A stretch of DNA of 61,021 bases from Bacteroidetes bacterium HGW-Bacteroidetes-7. Its GTDB lineage: Bacteria; Bacteroidota; Bacteroidia; Bacteroidales; UBA932. The notes beneath the pieces are model-generated. The model was not told the DNA's origin. It searched no databases and worked only from the letters and a program-made list of their open reading frames with translations. Where the stretch lies: positions 1 through 61,021 of the forward strand of contig PHDA01000016.1 in NCBI GenBank assembly GCA_002842465.1, given 5' to 3'. A program made the translations under genes and the position numbers. Below are positions 33,956 to 43,522 of this stretch, piece by piece; positions within the stretch are counted from its first letter, which is position 1; each line of letters opens with the position of its first letter.

Positions 33956-36475
33956 TTAGTCTTCTAGTTTAACAATGGTTATTCCGGACCCTCCCATCTG
34001 AATGCTTTCATCCCGAAAAGAGCTCACTCCTCCCATTGTTTTTATATATTTTCTTATCTCTTCCCTAAGGATTCCGTTGCCCTTGCCATGTAAAATTCTC
34101 ACCTCTGAAACACCAACCATTATTGCATCATCAATAAACCTGGTTACTATTTCAAGAGCCTGTTCAAGCCTCTCTCCTCTGATGTCAATTGAGGGTTTAA
34201 ACTCAAGTTTTCTGTTGGTTATCTCCTGGCTCTCTTTTACAGAAAACCTCGCCTGAGAGCCCTTTTTAGAAACAACTGAATATTCGTTGTTGGAAATTCT
34301 TTCAACTTTATCTTCAGCCAATCTGCTCATCACAGATCCTATTGCCACATTTACTGTTTTACCGTCTGCACTCAGCACCTCACCAACCAATTCTCCCCCT
34401 TTGATACGAACCTTGTCTCCCTTCTTAAGTGGCAATAATTGTTCACTTCTGCTCTCTTTAACAATTTCAGGCCCCTTTTGTTTGGGAGAATTCTCTCTCT
34501 CATTGCGCTTATTGTCTCTCCTCTCTCTTCTTTGCTTAAGCAGCTCCATTTTTCTGGCAATCTTGTCATCGGTATCATCATGAGTGGCTTCCTGCGAATC
34601 CTTTATAAAGTCGGTAAGAGCTTTTCGCACAACTTTAGTTTTCTCTTTATCGGCCTGACTTTCACGAATTTCCCTTATAGTTGCCTCTATCTTTTTATTT
34701 GCCTCATTCAAAAGCTGTTCAGCCTCTGCTTTAGCACTGCTTATGATTGACTTTTTAAGCACCTGAATATCCGATAGCTCTTTTTGATATTTATCGGTAA
34801 TGTTTTCAAGAGTTCTGTCTGTACTCTTTATTTTAGCCAGACGCTCTTCCCATGCCCTGCGGTTTTTTGCAATTTTTTTTAGGTGGCGTTCAAGGTCAAC
34901 AAAGTCTGTTCCTGCTCTCTCTTCTGCCTTTTTGACAACATCTTCGGGCAAACCTATCTTTCTGGCCAGTTCAAAAGCAAATGAGCTGCCCGGTGTGCCG
35001 GTTTCAAGTTTAAAAAGCGGCTTAATATTTTGAACATCAAACTGCATACCTCCGTTTAACACCCCTCTGCTGCTGCTGGCGTAAAATTTCAGATTTGAAT
35101 AGTGGGTGGTAATGATTCCAAAACAACCACGTCTCTCAATCTCTCCGAGAATTGCTTCTGCAATTGCACCTCCTGCAGTTGGCTCGGTTCCCGCTCCAAA
35201 TTCGTCTATTAGTACAAGGCTTTTCTCATTGGCTCCCTCCAGAATTGCTCTCATATTGGTCAGGTGAGAACTATATGTACTAAGGTCATTATCGAGTGAC
35301 TGCTCATCACCAATATCTATGAAAATATCGTTAAACAGAGTCATTTCCGAGTTCTCGCCCGCAGGAATCAGGAACCCACATTGGAACATATACTGTAAAA
35401 GGCCTACTGTTTTAAGACACACCGATTTACCTCCTGCATTTGGCCCTGAAATAAGCAGAATGCGCTTCTCTCCATTTAGTGAAAGAGTTAGTGGAACAAC
35501 CTCTTTACCCTCTTTCTTAAGTGCTTTTTCAAGCAAAGGGTGTCTTGCATTTCTGAGGCTTAGCTCTCTTTGGTCTGCAATAACCGGCATTCCTGCACCC
35601 ATAGATGCAGCCAGTCGTGCCTTTGCCCATATAAAGTCAATTTTGGCAAGAATCTCTGCCGACAAAAGCAATTCAGGGGCATAAGGTCTCAGGAAGTCTG
35701 AAAATTCTGCCAGGATTTTGATTATCTCTCTTTGCTCTGCAAAATGTAGCTCTTTTACAATATTGTTAAGTTCAACTATTTCAAGAGGTTCAATATACAG
35801 GGTTTTGCCGGTAGCAGATTCATCAAGTACAAAGCCGGGAACCTTTCTTTTATTGGAGGCGGTAACAGGAAGCAACATCCTTCCGTCCCTAATAGTAACA
35901 GAGGCATCCATGTCAATTATGCCATCACTCTGCGCACTTTTAAGGATAGAGTTAATCTTTCTTGCAATCGAGCTCTCCTTCTCTTTGATTGCCTTTCGAA
36001 TAGCAGCCAGATCTTCACTTGCATTATCCTTAATCTCACCGAATCTGTCAAGCAGAGAATCAATCCTCCTTGAAACTTCAGGGAATAGAATAATTGGCTC
36101 AACCAGATTTTTTAGATATGGATATTGACTCTCTTTTGTCTTATTGAAAAAAAGCTGAATCTGTCTGAGGGTTTCCAGAGATGTCCTTAGCTTAATTATT
36201 GAATTTAAATCCAGATAGTAGGATGTGTTTTCAAGTCTTGAAATAAATACTGCTGTATCAACATAGCCGGAATCGGGAAAACCTTTCTCCAGCATAGAGA
36301 TTACTCTCATTTCGTCAGTCTGGCACAGTCTTATCTTAAGCTCCTGAGGATTATTACAGAAATCTGCCTCCTGAGCCATAATTTTTGCGGCTGATGTAGA
36401 ACACATAGACTCAACGGCAGATCTTATTCTGTCGAATCCAAGCTTCTGTTCCGTTCTTTCAGAGTTAATCATCAT
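33956..36475 (-). CDS. mutS2: Endonuclease MutS2
   Basis: The 839-residue product has MutS core and clamp helices, then the ATPase with Walker A (SGPNAGGKSVCLKT, about residue 345), the LVLIDEFGAGTEP Walker B/signature, a long coiled coil (~520-640) and a C-terminal Smr domain (DIRGERLEQAL...RILHGKGNG). MutS2 resolves branched DNA to limit recombination and, in some bacteria, rescues collided ribosomes. The N-terminal mismatch-binding domain of MutS is absent, as expected. It begins directly after the cdaA stop. Confidence 0.96.
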   Translation of the reverse strand: MMINSERTEQKLGFDRIRSAVESMCSTSAAKIMAQEADFCNNPQELKIRLCQTDEMRVISMLEKGFPDSGYVDTAVFISRLENTSYYLDLNSIIKLRTSLETLRQIQLFFNKTKESQYPYLKNLVEPIILFPEVSRRIDSLLDRFGEIKDNASEDLAAIRKAIKEKESSIARKINSILKSAQSDGIIDMDASVTIRDGRMLLPVTASNKRKVPGFVLDESATGKTLYIEPLEIVELNNIVKELHFAEQREIIKILAEFSDFLRPYAPELLLSAEILAKIDFIWAKARLAASMGAGMPVIADQRELSLRNARHPLLEKALKKEGKEVVPLTLSLNGEKRILLISGPNAGGKSVCLKTVGLLQYMFQCGFLIPAGENSEMTLFNDIFIDIGDEQSLDNDLSTYSSHLTNMRAILEGANEKSLVLIDEFGAGTEPTAGGAIAEAILGEIERRGCFGIITTHYSNLKFYASSSRGVLNGGMQFDVQNIKPLFKLETGTPGSSFAFELARKIGLPEDVVKKAEERAGTDFVDLERHLKKIAKNRRAWEERLAKIKSTDRTLENITDKYQKELSDIQVLKKSIISSAKAEAEQLLNEANKKIEATIREIRESQADKEKTKVVRKALTDFIKDSQEATHDDTDDKIARKMELLKQRRERRDNKRNERENSPKQKGPEIVKESRSEQLLPLKKGDKVRIKGGELVGEVLSADGKTVNVAIGSVMSRLAEDKVERISNNEYSVVSKKGSQARFSVKESQEITNRKLEFKPSIDIRGERLEQALEIVTRFIDDAIMVGVSEVRILHGKGNGILREEIRKYIKTMGGVSSFRDESIQMGGSGITIVKLED

Positions 36476-37267
36476 TTAGACACGATTCTTATAGGAGGCT
36501 TCAATTGCTAACCGGAGTTCCGCAATACTATTAACCGCTTTGATTTCACCATTGGATACAAACGATATCTGCCCTGTCTCTTCTGAAACGACAATTACAT
36601 TGGCATCACTATGCTCAGAAATACCTGCAGCTGCTCTGTGCCTCATACCGTATTTTGCGGGTAGATGCGGGTTTTCTGTAATAGGTAATGTACACCTTGC
36701 CGCCATAATCTTGTCTGAGGAAATAACCATAGCCCCATCGTGCATTGGAGCATTTTTGAAAAAGATATTCTCGATAAGTCTTCGGCTTATTTTGGCATCA
36801 AGTCTGTCGCCACTCTCAATCACAAACTCCAGAGATGAGCTTTTTGCAAGAACTATAAGGGCTCCCGTTTTTGATTCCGACATTCTTCTGCAAGCCTGGG
36901 TGATTTCGTTTAGAGCTTCGCCTGAGATAGATTTCCCCTGAGCTCCCAGGAAGATATTAACCAATCTAAGTTTATGGCTTGAGTCCATATACCTTGTTCC
37001 CATTCTGAGAAAGAATCTTCTGATCTCCTGTTGAAAAAGTATTATGAGTGCCAATACACCAACTCCCATAACCTGTCCTAAAATGGCGCTCAACAACTCC
37101 ATTCTCAACGCCTTAACAACAAGCCATATAAAGTAAAAGACAATTATACCCGTGAAGATATTAAGAGCAGCTGTGCCTCTGATTAGTTTATAAGCCTGAT
37201 AAATGAGAATTGCGACAAGAAATATGTCGAGAATGTCAATAAGCTCTATTTTAATAAAATCCAGCAT
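36476..37267 (-). CDS. cdaA: Diadenylate cyclase CdaA
   Basis: The 263-residue product has three N-terminal membrane helices (about residues 10-85) and a DAC domain with the catalytic MHDGAMVIS and GMRHRAAAGISE motifs. It makes c-di-AMP from two ATP at the inner membrane. c-di-AMP commonly controls potassium uptake, so the TrkAH system encoded at 28005-30495 is a candidate target (inference). The stop abuts the mutS2 start. Confidence 0.96.
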   Translation of the reverse strand: MLDFIKIELIDILDIFLVAILIYQAYKLIRGTAALNIFTGIIVFYFIWLVVKALRMELLSAILGQVMGVGVLALIILFQQEIRRFFLRMGTRYMDSSHKLRLVNIFLGAQGKSISGEALNEITQACRRMSESKTGALIVLAKSSSLEFVIESGDRLDAKISRRLIENIFFKNAPMHDGAMVISSDKIMAARCTLPITENPHLPAKYGMRHRAAAGISEHSDANVIVVSEETGQISFVSNGEIKAVNSIAELRLAIEASYKNRV

Positions 37268-37294
37268 AATCGTATAACCACAAACTTAATCTTT

Positions 37295-37969
37295 TTATTC
37301 AACAAATGCTAATGCAGCAAAGCTCAATTTTACACCGTAAGCCTCCACCAACCTCATTCCGCACTCTTTTGCCGTTGCCCCGGTTGTAAGTACATCGTCA
37401 ACAAGCAAAACATGTTTTCCCTCAATTTTTTTGTCCCGTTTCACATAAAAAGCACCACTTACTCCTTTTGACCTTTCTGTTTTATCTTTAAGTGTCTGAG
37501 AAAATGAATATCTGCCACGCTTCAATATGTTTTCTGATGCGGGAACTCCCATTATATCTGAGAGTTCATAAGCTATGACAGCTGCCTGATTGAATCCTCT
37601 CATCCATTTTTTCAAGGGGTGCAAAGGTACGGGAATAATTAATTCGACATCATTAAAAAGACCCCCTTGAACCATCTTTTTACCAAGAATTCCCGAAGCA
37701 TATCTTCCAACTGATTTATCGCCCGAGTATTTGAAATCATACAAAATATTTTTCCACTTACTCTCCTTTCTGTAAATCATCAATGTAGCAACACTCCCCA
37801 CCGAAATTTTTTCTGCAAGAAGTGAGTGTGCCGGATTGGAGGCACAATTCCAAAAGTACGAGTATGGGAGATCTGAAAGACATTCTGTACAGATATGCTT
37901 CTCTCCTCTCACCAACAATCTTTCGCACACCGGGCATATATCCGGGAAAAACAGATCTTTCAGACCCAC
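37295..37969 (-). CDS. comF: ComF family phosphoribosyltransferase-like protein
   Basis: The 224-residue product has an N-terminal zinc-type Cys set (CPVCERLL...CTEC) and a C-terminal phosphoribosyltransferase domain with the PRPP loop VLLVDDVLTTGATAKEC. ComF proteins serve in DNA uptake in naturally competent bacteria; the biochemical role is poorly known. The start looks like GTG sharing one base with the stop of the protease gene. Confidence 0.9.
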   Translation of the reverse strand: MGLKDLFFPDICPVCERLLVRGEKHICTECLSDLPYSYFWNCASNPAHSLLAEKISVGSVATLMIYRKESKWKNILYDFKYSGDKSVGRYASGILGKKMVQGGLFNDVELIIPVPLHPLKKWMRGFNQAAVIAYELSDIMGVPASENILKRGRYSFSQTLKDKTERSKGVSGAFYVKRDKKIEGKHVLLVDDVLTTGATAKECGMRLVEAYGVKLSFAALAFVE

Positions 37970-39585
37970 TATTCAATAAGTTTAATATTTAATGCATTAT
38001 GTAGCTGATCATCACTTCTTATCATACTCTCCACCCTGCCTCTTTGGTAGTAATATCTTGAAGAGATCTCCTCTTCAAGCAGCGCTTTTATTTCGCTCTT
38101 GTTTTTTCTCAGGACTTCGGCTTTACCAGGTTTAATTTTCTCTCCCAATTTTGTAAGATCATCTTTTAACTCGGTATAAAGTCCCTCCCTTACTGCAAGA
38201 GCAATCAGTTTGTCGTACTCCACTTCAGAAGAGGTCCTGTGGTCAAAATTCTTATCAGATGCCCACACAACAAATTTTTCATATTCGGCGTCGGTAAGGA
38301 GAAATTTTGAAGGAGTCGCTATTGATAAATTATTTTTATAATAATCAACAGAATACTCTTGCAATACATCTCCGTAAATGAGGGCCATAGCGGGTCTGCT
38401 ATAGGTTTTAGGCTGGATATAAACATCAGGTGTAACACCACCTCCATCATAGACCGACCTTCCTTTAAGTGTTTTAAACTCCTTTATGAGCGAGTCCGGA
38501 ATATTGCCCAGACTTCCGTCTTCATTTCTTTGTGAGTAGTCAATTGCCTGTACACATCTGCCACTTGGGGTGTAATATTTTGCGGTAGTTAATTTGATTT
38601 TATAGTTAAACCCCACATCTCTTATTGACTGAACAAGACCTTTTCCAAATGTTCTTGTTCCTGCGATTGTTGCTCTGTCAAGATCCTGAAGTGCACCTGC
38701 AACTATCTCAGAAGATGATGCCGAAGATGAGTTAACAAGCACAACAAGGGGTATTAAGGTATCAACCGGCTCTTCTCTTGTATAGTAGATCATATCGGCC
38801 TGACGGAATCTGCCGATTGCCGAAACCACCTTTGTGCCCCTTGGAACAAACAGTGACACAATATCTACTGCTTCGTCAAGAATACCTCCGCCATTACCTC
38901 TAAGGTCAAGGATTACCCTTTTTAGATTTGGGTTTTTCTTCAAATCAAGAAGCGCTCTCTTTACATCTTTTGAACCACCAATGGTAAACCCCGATATTCT
39001 AATATAACCTGTTGTATCTGTTATCATTCCGCTGTAAGGAACATCCGGAAAGTGTATCTTTTCGCGAGTTATTGTAACTCTCTTTTCCAAACCCTCTCTC
39101 AGAGTTTTGATTGTAAATTCAACCTGAGTCCCCGGAGTCCCCTTCATTTTCGCGCTACATTCGTCCACCTGCAAAGGTTCTACCGATACACCATCTATTG
39201 AGAGAATAATATCTCCGGCAACAATCCCTGCACGGGCAGCTGGTGAAAACTCATTCACCTCTGTAATAACTATCCCTTCATTTGTCTTTTTTATGATTGA
39301 TCCGATTCCCCCGTATGAACCTGTCGTTAATAGTTCAAGATTCTCTCTATCCTCTTCGGGTATCAGGACCGTATAGGGGTCCAGACCTTCTAGCATAGCA
39401 TTAATGGCAGCGATAATCATTTTATCGGCCTCCACACTGTCAACATAGAGGTATGATAGTTCTCTTAAGACATTTAACTGAATGTCAAGATTTTTTCCAA
39501 GCTTGAAAGCTGCTGACTGACCTGTGGCTGCCACTGGCACCAAAAGTGTTATAAAAATAAGTGCCCGTAATATAATTCTATTCAT
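37969..39585 (-). CDS. C-terminal processing peptidase, S41 family
   Basis: The 538-residue product has a signal peptide (residues ~1-22), a PDZ domain (~75-165, GGIGSIIKKTNEGIVI) and an S41 protease core with the catalytic Ser in NSSSASSSEIVAGALQD and Lys in FGKGLVQS. CtpA-type proteases cut periplasmic or outer-membrane proteins near the C-terminus. Start is ATG 39585 with GAGGG just before it; a TTG at 39615 lies inside the likely -7 box (TAAATTTG, 39613-39620, minus strand). It is divergent from rdgB. Confidence 0.93.
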   Translation of the reverse strand: MNRIILRALIFITLLVPVAATGQSAAFKLGKNLDIQLNVLRELSYLYVDSVEADKMIIAAINAMLEGLDPYTVLIPEEDRENLELLTTGSYGGIGSIIKKTNEGIVITEVNEFSPAARAGIVAGDIILSIDGVSVEPLQVDECSAKMKGTPGTQVEFTIKTLREGLEKRVTITREKIHFPDVPYSGMITDTTGYIRISGFTIGGSKDVKRALLDLKKNPNLKRVILDLRGNGGGILDEAVDIVSLFVPRGTKVVSAIGRFRQADMIYYTREEPVDTLIPLVVLVNSSSASSSEIVAGALQDLDRATIAGTRTFGKGLVQSIRDVGFNYKIKLTTAKYYTPSGRCVQAIDYSQRNEDGSLGNIPDSLIKEFKTLKGRSVYDGGGVTPDVYIQPKTYSRPAMALIYGDVLQEYSVDYYKNNLSIATPSKFLLTDAEYEKFVVWASDKNFDHRTSSEVEYDKLIALAVREGLYTELKDDLTKLGEKIKPGKAEVLRKNKSEIKALLEEEISSRYYYQRGRVESMIRSDDQLHNALNIKLIE

Positions 39586-39655
39586 CACCCTCTTAGTTGT
39601 TAATAAATTATGCAAATTTAAAGTTTTAGTATCTTTGATGCAATTTTGATTTCAA

Positions 39656-40234
39656 ATGGAGATAATTTTTGCAACCTCAAACCGTCATAAACTTTCAGAA
39701 GCTAAAGGCATTATCGGAACAGATATAATATTGATAACTCCTGCCGATTTAGGCATTACGGAATCAATCCCTGAAGATGCTCCCACTCTGGAGGAGAACG
39801 CCCTCTTTAAAGCCCGATACCTTTGGGAAAAGACCGGGAGAAATGTATTTGCCGATGATACGGGCCTCGAAGTTGAGGCACTTAACGGTGCGCCCGGAGT
39901 CATGTCTGCCAGATATGCATCTGAGGAGTGTGACGCCGGTAAAAATATGCAAAAACTACTCAAAGAACTTAAAGACACCCAAAACAGAAAAGCAAGGTTC
40001 AGAACTGTTGTTGCCCTGATAATATCTGGGGAAACTCATCTTTTTGAAGGTATTGTAAATGGAACCATCCTTGAAAGTCTCTCCGGAACAGGTGGATTTG
40101 GTTACGACCCGCTTTTCCTACCGGATGGTTACACCAAAACTCTTGCCGAACTCTCTTACGAAGAGAAAAATTTAATCTCACACCGGGGAATTGCCATGCG
40201 TAAGCTAGCGAAATTTTTGCAATCAACACAATGA
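39656..40234 (+). CDS. rdgB: Non-canonical purine NTP pyrophosphatase (RdgB/HAM1)
   Basis: The 192-residue enzyme removes dITP, ITP and XTP from nucleotide pools. Family motifs are IFATSNRHKLSEA, FADDTGLEVEALNGAPGV, GTGGFGYDPLF and SHRGIAMRKL. Length is normal. A TATCTTTG box (39630-39637) is a likely -7 element, about 18 bases before the ATG. The stop overlaps recO (ATGA). Confidence 0.96.
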   Translation: MEIIFATSNRHKLSEAKGIIGTDIILITPADLGITESIPEDAPTLEENALFKARYLWEKTGRNVFADDTGLEVEALNGAPGVMSARYASEECDAGKNMQKLLKELKDTQNRKARFRTVVALIISGETHLFEGIVNGTILESLSGTGGFGYDPLFLPDGYTKTLAELSYEEKNLISHRGIAMRKLAKFLQSTQ

Positions 40235-40965
40235 CAGGAAACTCTTCATCTCTTCAGATCATTGTTCTTCATACAATTAAGCACAAAGAAAATGGTGTAA
40301 TAGTTCAGTGTTATACTGATAGAGGAGGCAGAGAGAGTCTTTTTTTAAAATATTCAAATAAATCAAAGGGAAAGATTAATCTCTCCCAATTACACCCCCT
40401 GGCAATTCTTAATGTAGAACTATCCCTTCTGAGACTAGGCAGTATGCATAGCATAAAGGAGGCAACACCTATAATAAGGTTGGCATCGATAAGGGGAGAT
40501 GTTTACAAATCATCAATTGCACTTTTCATTAGCGAACTTATCCTGAGAAGCGTCAGAGAGATTGAAGAGAATGCTCAACTCTATTCATTTTTGAGTAACG
40601 CAATATTGACCCTTGAAAACCTTAAAACAGGGATAGCAAATTTTCACCCCTGGTTTCTGGTTAACTTCTGCAGACATCTGGGATACTCTCCAAAAATTGA
40701 ACATATCCCGGATGGAGAGGTTTTTGATATAGTATCTGCAGAGTATATCAAGAAGCCTGAAATCGAAACCATCTGCTTTAACGAAATTGATAGCATGTTG
40801 CTTTACCGTTTTTTTAAAGCTAACGCACATGAATTGGACCTAATTAAAATTGATGGCAATAAAAGATATCAATTTATTGGCCAGATGATCAAGTATTTAA
40901 GCTTTCACACTGGTACAGAATTAAAAATTGAGTCTCTTGATGTTCTTCACGAGGTGTTTGAATAA
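40231..40965 (+). CDS. recO: DNA repair protein RecO
   Basis: The 244-residue product has the N-terminal OB-fold region (VLHTIKHKENGVIVQCYTD) and the helical C-terminal part (YSFLSNAILTLE, HPWFLVNFCRHLGYSP) of Bacteroidota RecO. RecO loads RecA onto SSB-coated DNA with RecR. The zinc cysteines of many RecO proteins are not clear here, which is common in this phylum. It overlaps rdgB by four bases. Confidence 0.92.
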   Translation: MTGNSSSLQIIVLHTIKHKENGVIVQCYTDRGGRESLFLKYSNKSKGKINLSQLHPLAILNVELSLLRLGSMHSIKEATPIIRLASIRGDVYKSSIALFISELILRSVREIEENAQLYSFLSNAILTLENLKTGIANFHPWFLVNFCRHLGYSPKIEHIPDGEVFDIVSAEYIKKPEIETICFNEIDSMLLYRFFKANAHELDLIKIDGNKRYQFIGQMIKYLSFHTGTELKIESLDVLHEVFE

Positions 40966-40981
40966 TGTCTATATTTGCAGC

Positions 40982-42529
40982 ATGTCACTTTTATCATATA
41001 TTTTCTCCCTCTTAACAAGCAAGCCGCTGAACACACTTGAGGAAACCCGGAAAAATCCGGTGCACTTCCAACAGAAACTGTTCAGCAGTCTGACTGATTC
41101 ACTCAGCCATACAGAATTTGGAAAAGAGCACGGAGTTAAAAAAGGCATCTCGATTAACGAGTTTCAAAATTCAATCCCCCTAAGAGACTATGACAGCTTT
41201 GAGCCATTTATTGAAAGGGTGAGAAAAGGCGAGAAAAATGTACTCTGGGACAAACCAACTATATGGTTTGCAAAGTCCAGCGGAACAAGTACAGCACGAT
41301 CGAAATTTATTCCTATTTCATCCGAATCACTCCACAGTTGCCACTTTTCAGGGATGAAGAAAATGATTGCAACTTATGTAAGCAACAATCCGGATTCCCG
41401 CATTTTTGATGGAGACGCACTTACTCTCGGCGGCAGTGTTACTGTTGACGAACTTGGCATTGGCAAAAGCCACTATGGTGACCTCTCTGCAATATTACTT
41501 AAGAACTCCCCATTTTGGGTAGAGAAGAGAAGAGTTCCCGGGCAAAAAATAGCCCTTTTAGGTGATTTTGAGCAAAAGGTTGAGGAGATCTGCAAAAATG
41601 CCCACAAATATAATGTTACAAATTTTTCTGGTGTGCCATCCTGGAATCTGGTGTTAATGAGAAAAATACTGGACTATACCGGGAAAAAGACACTTCCTGA
41701 AATCTGGCCAAACTTAGAGCTTTTCATGCATGGAGGAATAAATTTTGATCCATACAGAAGCGAATACAAAAAAATAATCCCATCTGAAAAGATGAGATAC
41801 ATGGAGAACTATAACGCATCAGAAGGGTACTTTGCATTCCAGGATAACCCACTAGATAAATCTATGCTTCTACTTACAGACAACGGAATATTTTATGAGT
41901 TTATTCCAATGTCACGTCTAAACGAGGCATTATCCGGCGGGTTTACCAAATTCGACACAATAGAAACGGTCAATACAACAGAAAACTACGCAGTTGTACT
42001 TACTACAAATGGTGGCCTCTGGCGGTACCTTCTTGGCGACTGCTTACGTTTTACATCAACTTTCCCACACAAGATTATCATTTCAGGCAGAACTCAACTC
42101 TTTATCAATGCATTTGGAGAAGAACTTATGATAAACAATGCCGAAAGAGCTATGACCGCTGTTTGTGAGAAGCACATGGCATCAGCTGCAAACTATACCG
42201 TAGCCCCACTTTTCATGCAGGGTAATTCAAAGGGTGCACATCAATGGTTAATAGAGTTTTCCACAAAACCTAAAGATATAACCTCCTTCACATTCGATTT
42301 AGATAAAGAATTAAGGAGCCTGAATTCTGATTATGACGCAAAAAGAAACAATAATGTTACTATGTCTATGCCAGAGGTCGTTGTCTTAAATGACGGAGTT
42401 TTTTACGAATGGATGAGACAAAAGGGAAAGCTAGGAGGTCAAAACAAGGTTCCGCGTCTGTCCGGAGAGAGAACCTATGCCGATCAACTACTTGAAATTC
42501 AAAATTCTTCTTTCGGCAAAATTCAATGA
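40982..42529 (+). CDS. GH3 family acyl-adenylating protein
   Basis: The 515-residue product matches the GH3 auxin-responsive promoter family. It has the ATP-binding WFAKSSGTSTARSKFIP, a central FMHGGINFDPY, MRYMENYNASEGYFAFQ, and GDCLRFTS with ISGRTQLFINAFGEE. GH3 enzymes form acyl-adenylates and, in plants, join amino acids to hormones; bacterial substrates are unknown. I start at ATG 40982, since the upstream frame overlaps recO. The stop overlaps the LuxE-like gene (ATGA), so the two are coupled. Confidence 0.92.
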   Translation: MSLLSYIFSLLTSKPLNTLEETRKNPVHFQQKLFSSLTDSLSHTEFGKEHGVKKGISINEFQNSIPLRDYDSFEPFIERVRKGEKNVLWDKPTIWFAKSSGTSTARSKFIPISSESLHSCHFSGMKKMIATYVSNNPDSRIFDGDALTLGGSVTVDELGIGKSHYGDLSAILLKNSPFWVEKRRVPGQKIALLGDFEQKVEEICKNAHKYNVTNFSGVPSWNLVLMRKILDYTGKKTLPEIWPNLELFMHGGINFDPYRSEYKKIIPSEKMRYMENYNASEGYFAFQDNPLDKSMLLLTDNGIFYEFIPMSRLNEALSGGFTKFDTIETVNTTENYAVVLTTNGGLWRYLLGDCLRFTSTFPHKIIISGRTQLFINAFGEELMINNAERAMTAVCEKHMASAANYTVAPLFMQGNSKGAHQWLIEFSTKPKDITSFTFDLDKELRSLNSDYDAKRNNNVTMSMPEVVVLNDGVFYEWMRQKGKLGGQNKVPRLSGERTYADQLLEIQNSSFGKIQ

Positions 42530-43503
42530 AAGAGAGAATATTCAATATAACCACTCAGGAGGAGTTTGAAAAGATAGCTCTTGAAATATTCAGAATTCAG
42601 AGCACAAAATGCACACCCTACAGAGATTTTATCAATCTGGTGGGAATTGACCCATCAGCCATTAATTCCATTGAAAAAATTCCCTTCTTACCCGTTTCAC
42701 TCTTTAAAACACATTCAATTATTTGCGAAGGACTTGATCCTGAAATTATTTTTACAAGCAGTGCAACAACCGGCATGGTGCCTTCAAGCCATCCTATTGC
42801 CGATTTATCAATTTACAAAGAGAGCTTTTCCCGGGCATTTCGCCATTTTTGGGGAGAACCGTCGGAATATGCAATTTTGGCACTCCTCCCATCTTACCTT
42901 GAGAGAGAGGGATCATCTCTGGTTTATATGGCAGATACACTCATAAAAGAGAGCTGCAACAAAGATTCAGGTTTCTATCTATATGATTTTGGCACACTAT
43001 ATGAAAAACTCATATCTCTCAAAGAGAGAAGTGTAAAAACACTGTTGTTAGGGGTTAGTTTTGCACTTTTAGAGTTTATAAACGAGTATAAAATCAACTT
43101 TCCCGAACTGATTGTAATGGAGACAGGAGGAATGAAGGGGAGAGGTAAAGAGATATCGAGAGAAGATCTCCATTTAGCCCTTAAAAAAGGATTCGGAGTG
43201 GCTAAAATAGCATCAGAATATGGGATGGCAGAGCTACTCTCTCAGGCATACTCGTATGGTGAGGGAGTGTTTAAAACACCGCCCTGGATGGAAATTTTGA
43301 TACGAGATCTATCGAATCCATTTCGTATCCTCAATGGCAATGTCTCCGGAGGAATTAATATTATTGACCTTGCAAACCTAAACTCCTGTTCATTTATCGA
43401 GACTCAGGATATGGGAATAAAAGAGGCCGGAAACACATTTCGTATCTCCGGCCGTATTCAGAATTCAGAATTAAGAGGCTGTAATCTGCTTCTTGAACAG
43501 TAA
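42526..43503 (+). CDS. LuxE-like acyl-protein synthetase
   Basis: The 325-residue product resembles the LuxE/acyl-protein synthetase family of adenylating enzymes: FLPVSLFKTH, IFTSSATTGMVPS (ATP loop), ILALLPSYLEREGSSLVYM, METGGMKGRGKEISRE, and SEYGMAELLSQAYS. LuxE activates a fatty acid as an acyl-AMP and moves it to its own Cys; no lux genes are near. Its natural substrate is unknown. Translational coupling with the GH3 gene suggests a shared pathway. Confidence 0.88.
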   Translation: MKERIFNITTQEEFEKIALEIFRIQSTKCTPYRDFINLVGIDPSAINSIEKIPFLPVSLFKTHSIICEGLDPEIIFTSSATTGMVPSSHPIADLSIYKESFSRAFRHFWGEPSEYAILALLPSYLEREGSSLVYMADTLIKESCNKDSGFYLYDFGTLYEKLISLKERSVKTLLLGVSFALLEFINEYKINFPELIVMETGGMKGRGKEISREDLHLALKKGFGVAKIASEYGMAELLSQAYSYGEGVFKTPPWMEILIRDLSNPFRILNGNVSGGINIIDLANLNSCSFIETQDMGIKEAGNTFRISGRIQNSELRGCNLLLEQ

Positions 43504-43522
43504 TTTACTACCTCAACAGTTT

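Noticed and set aside
40969-40976. TATATTTG as promoter of the GH3 gene
   Set aside because: It ends only five bases before the ATG and has no -33 partner at the right spacing; the gene probably shares the rdgB-recO transcript.
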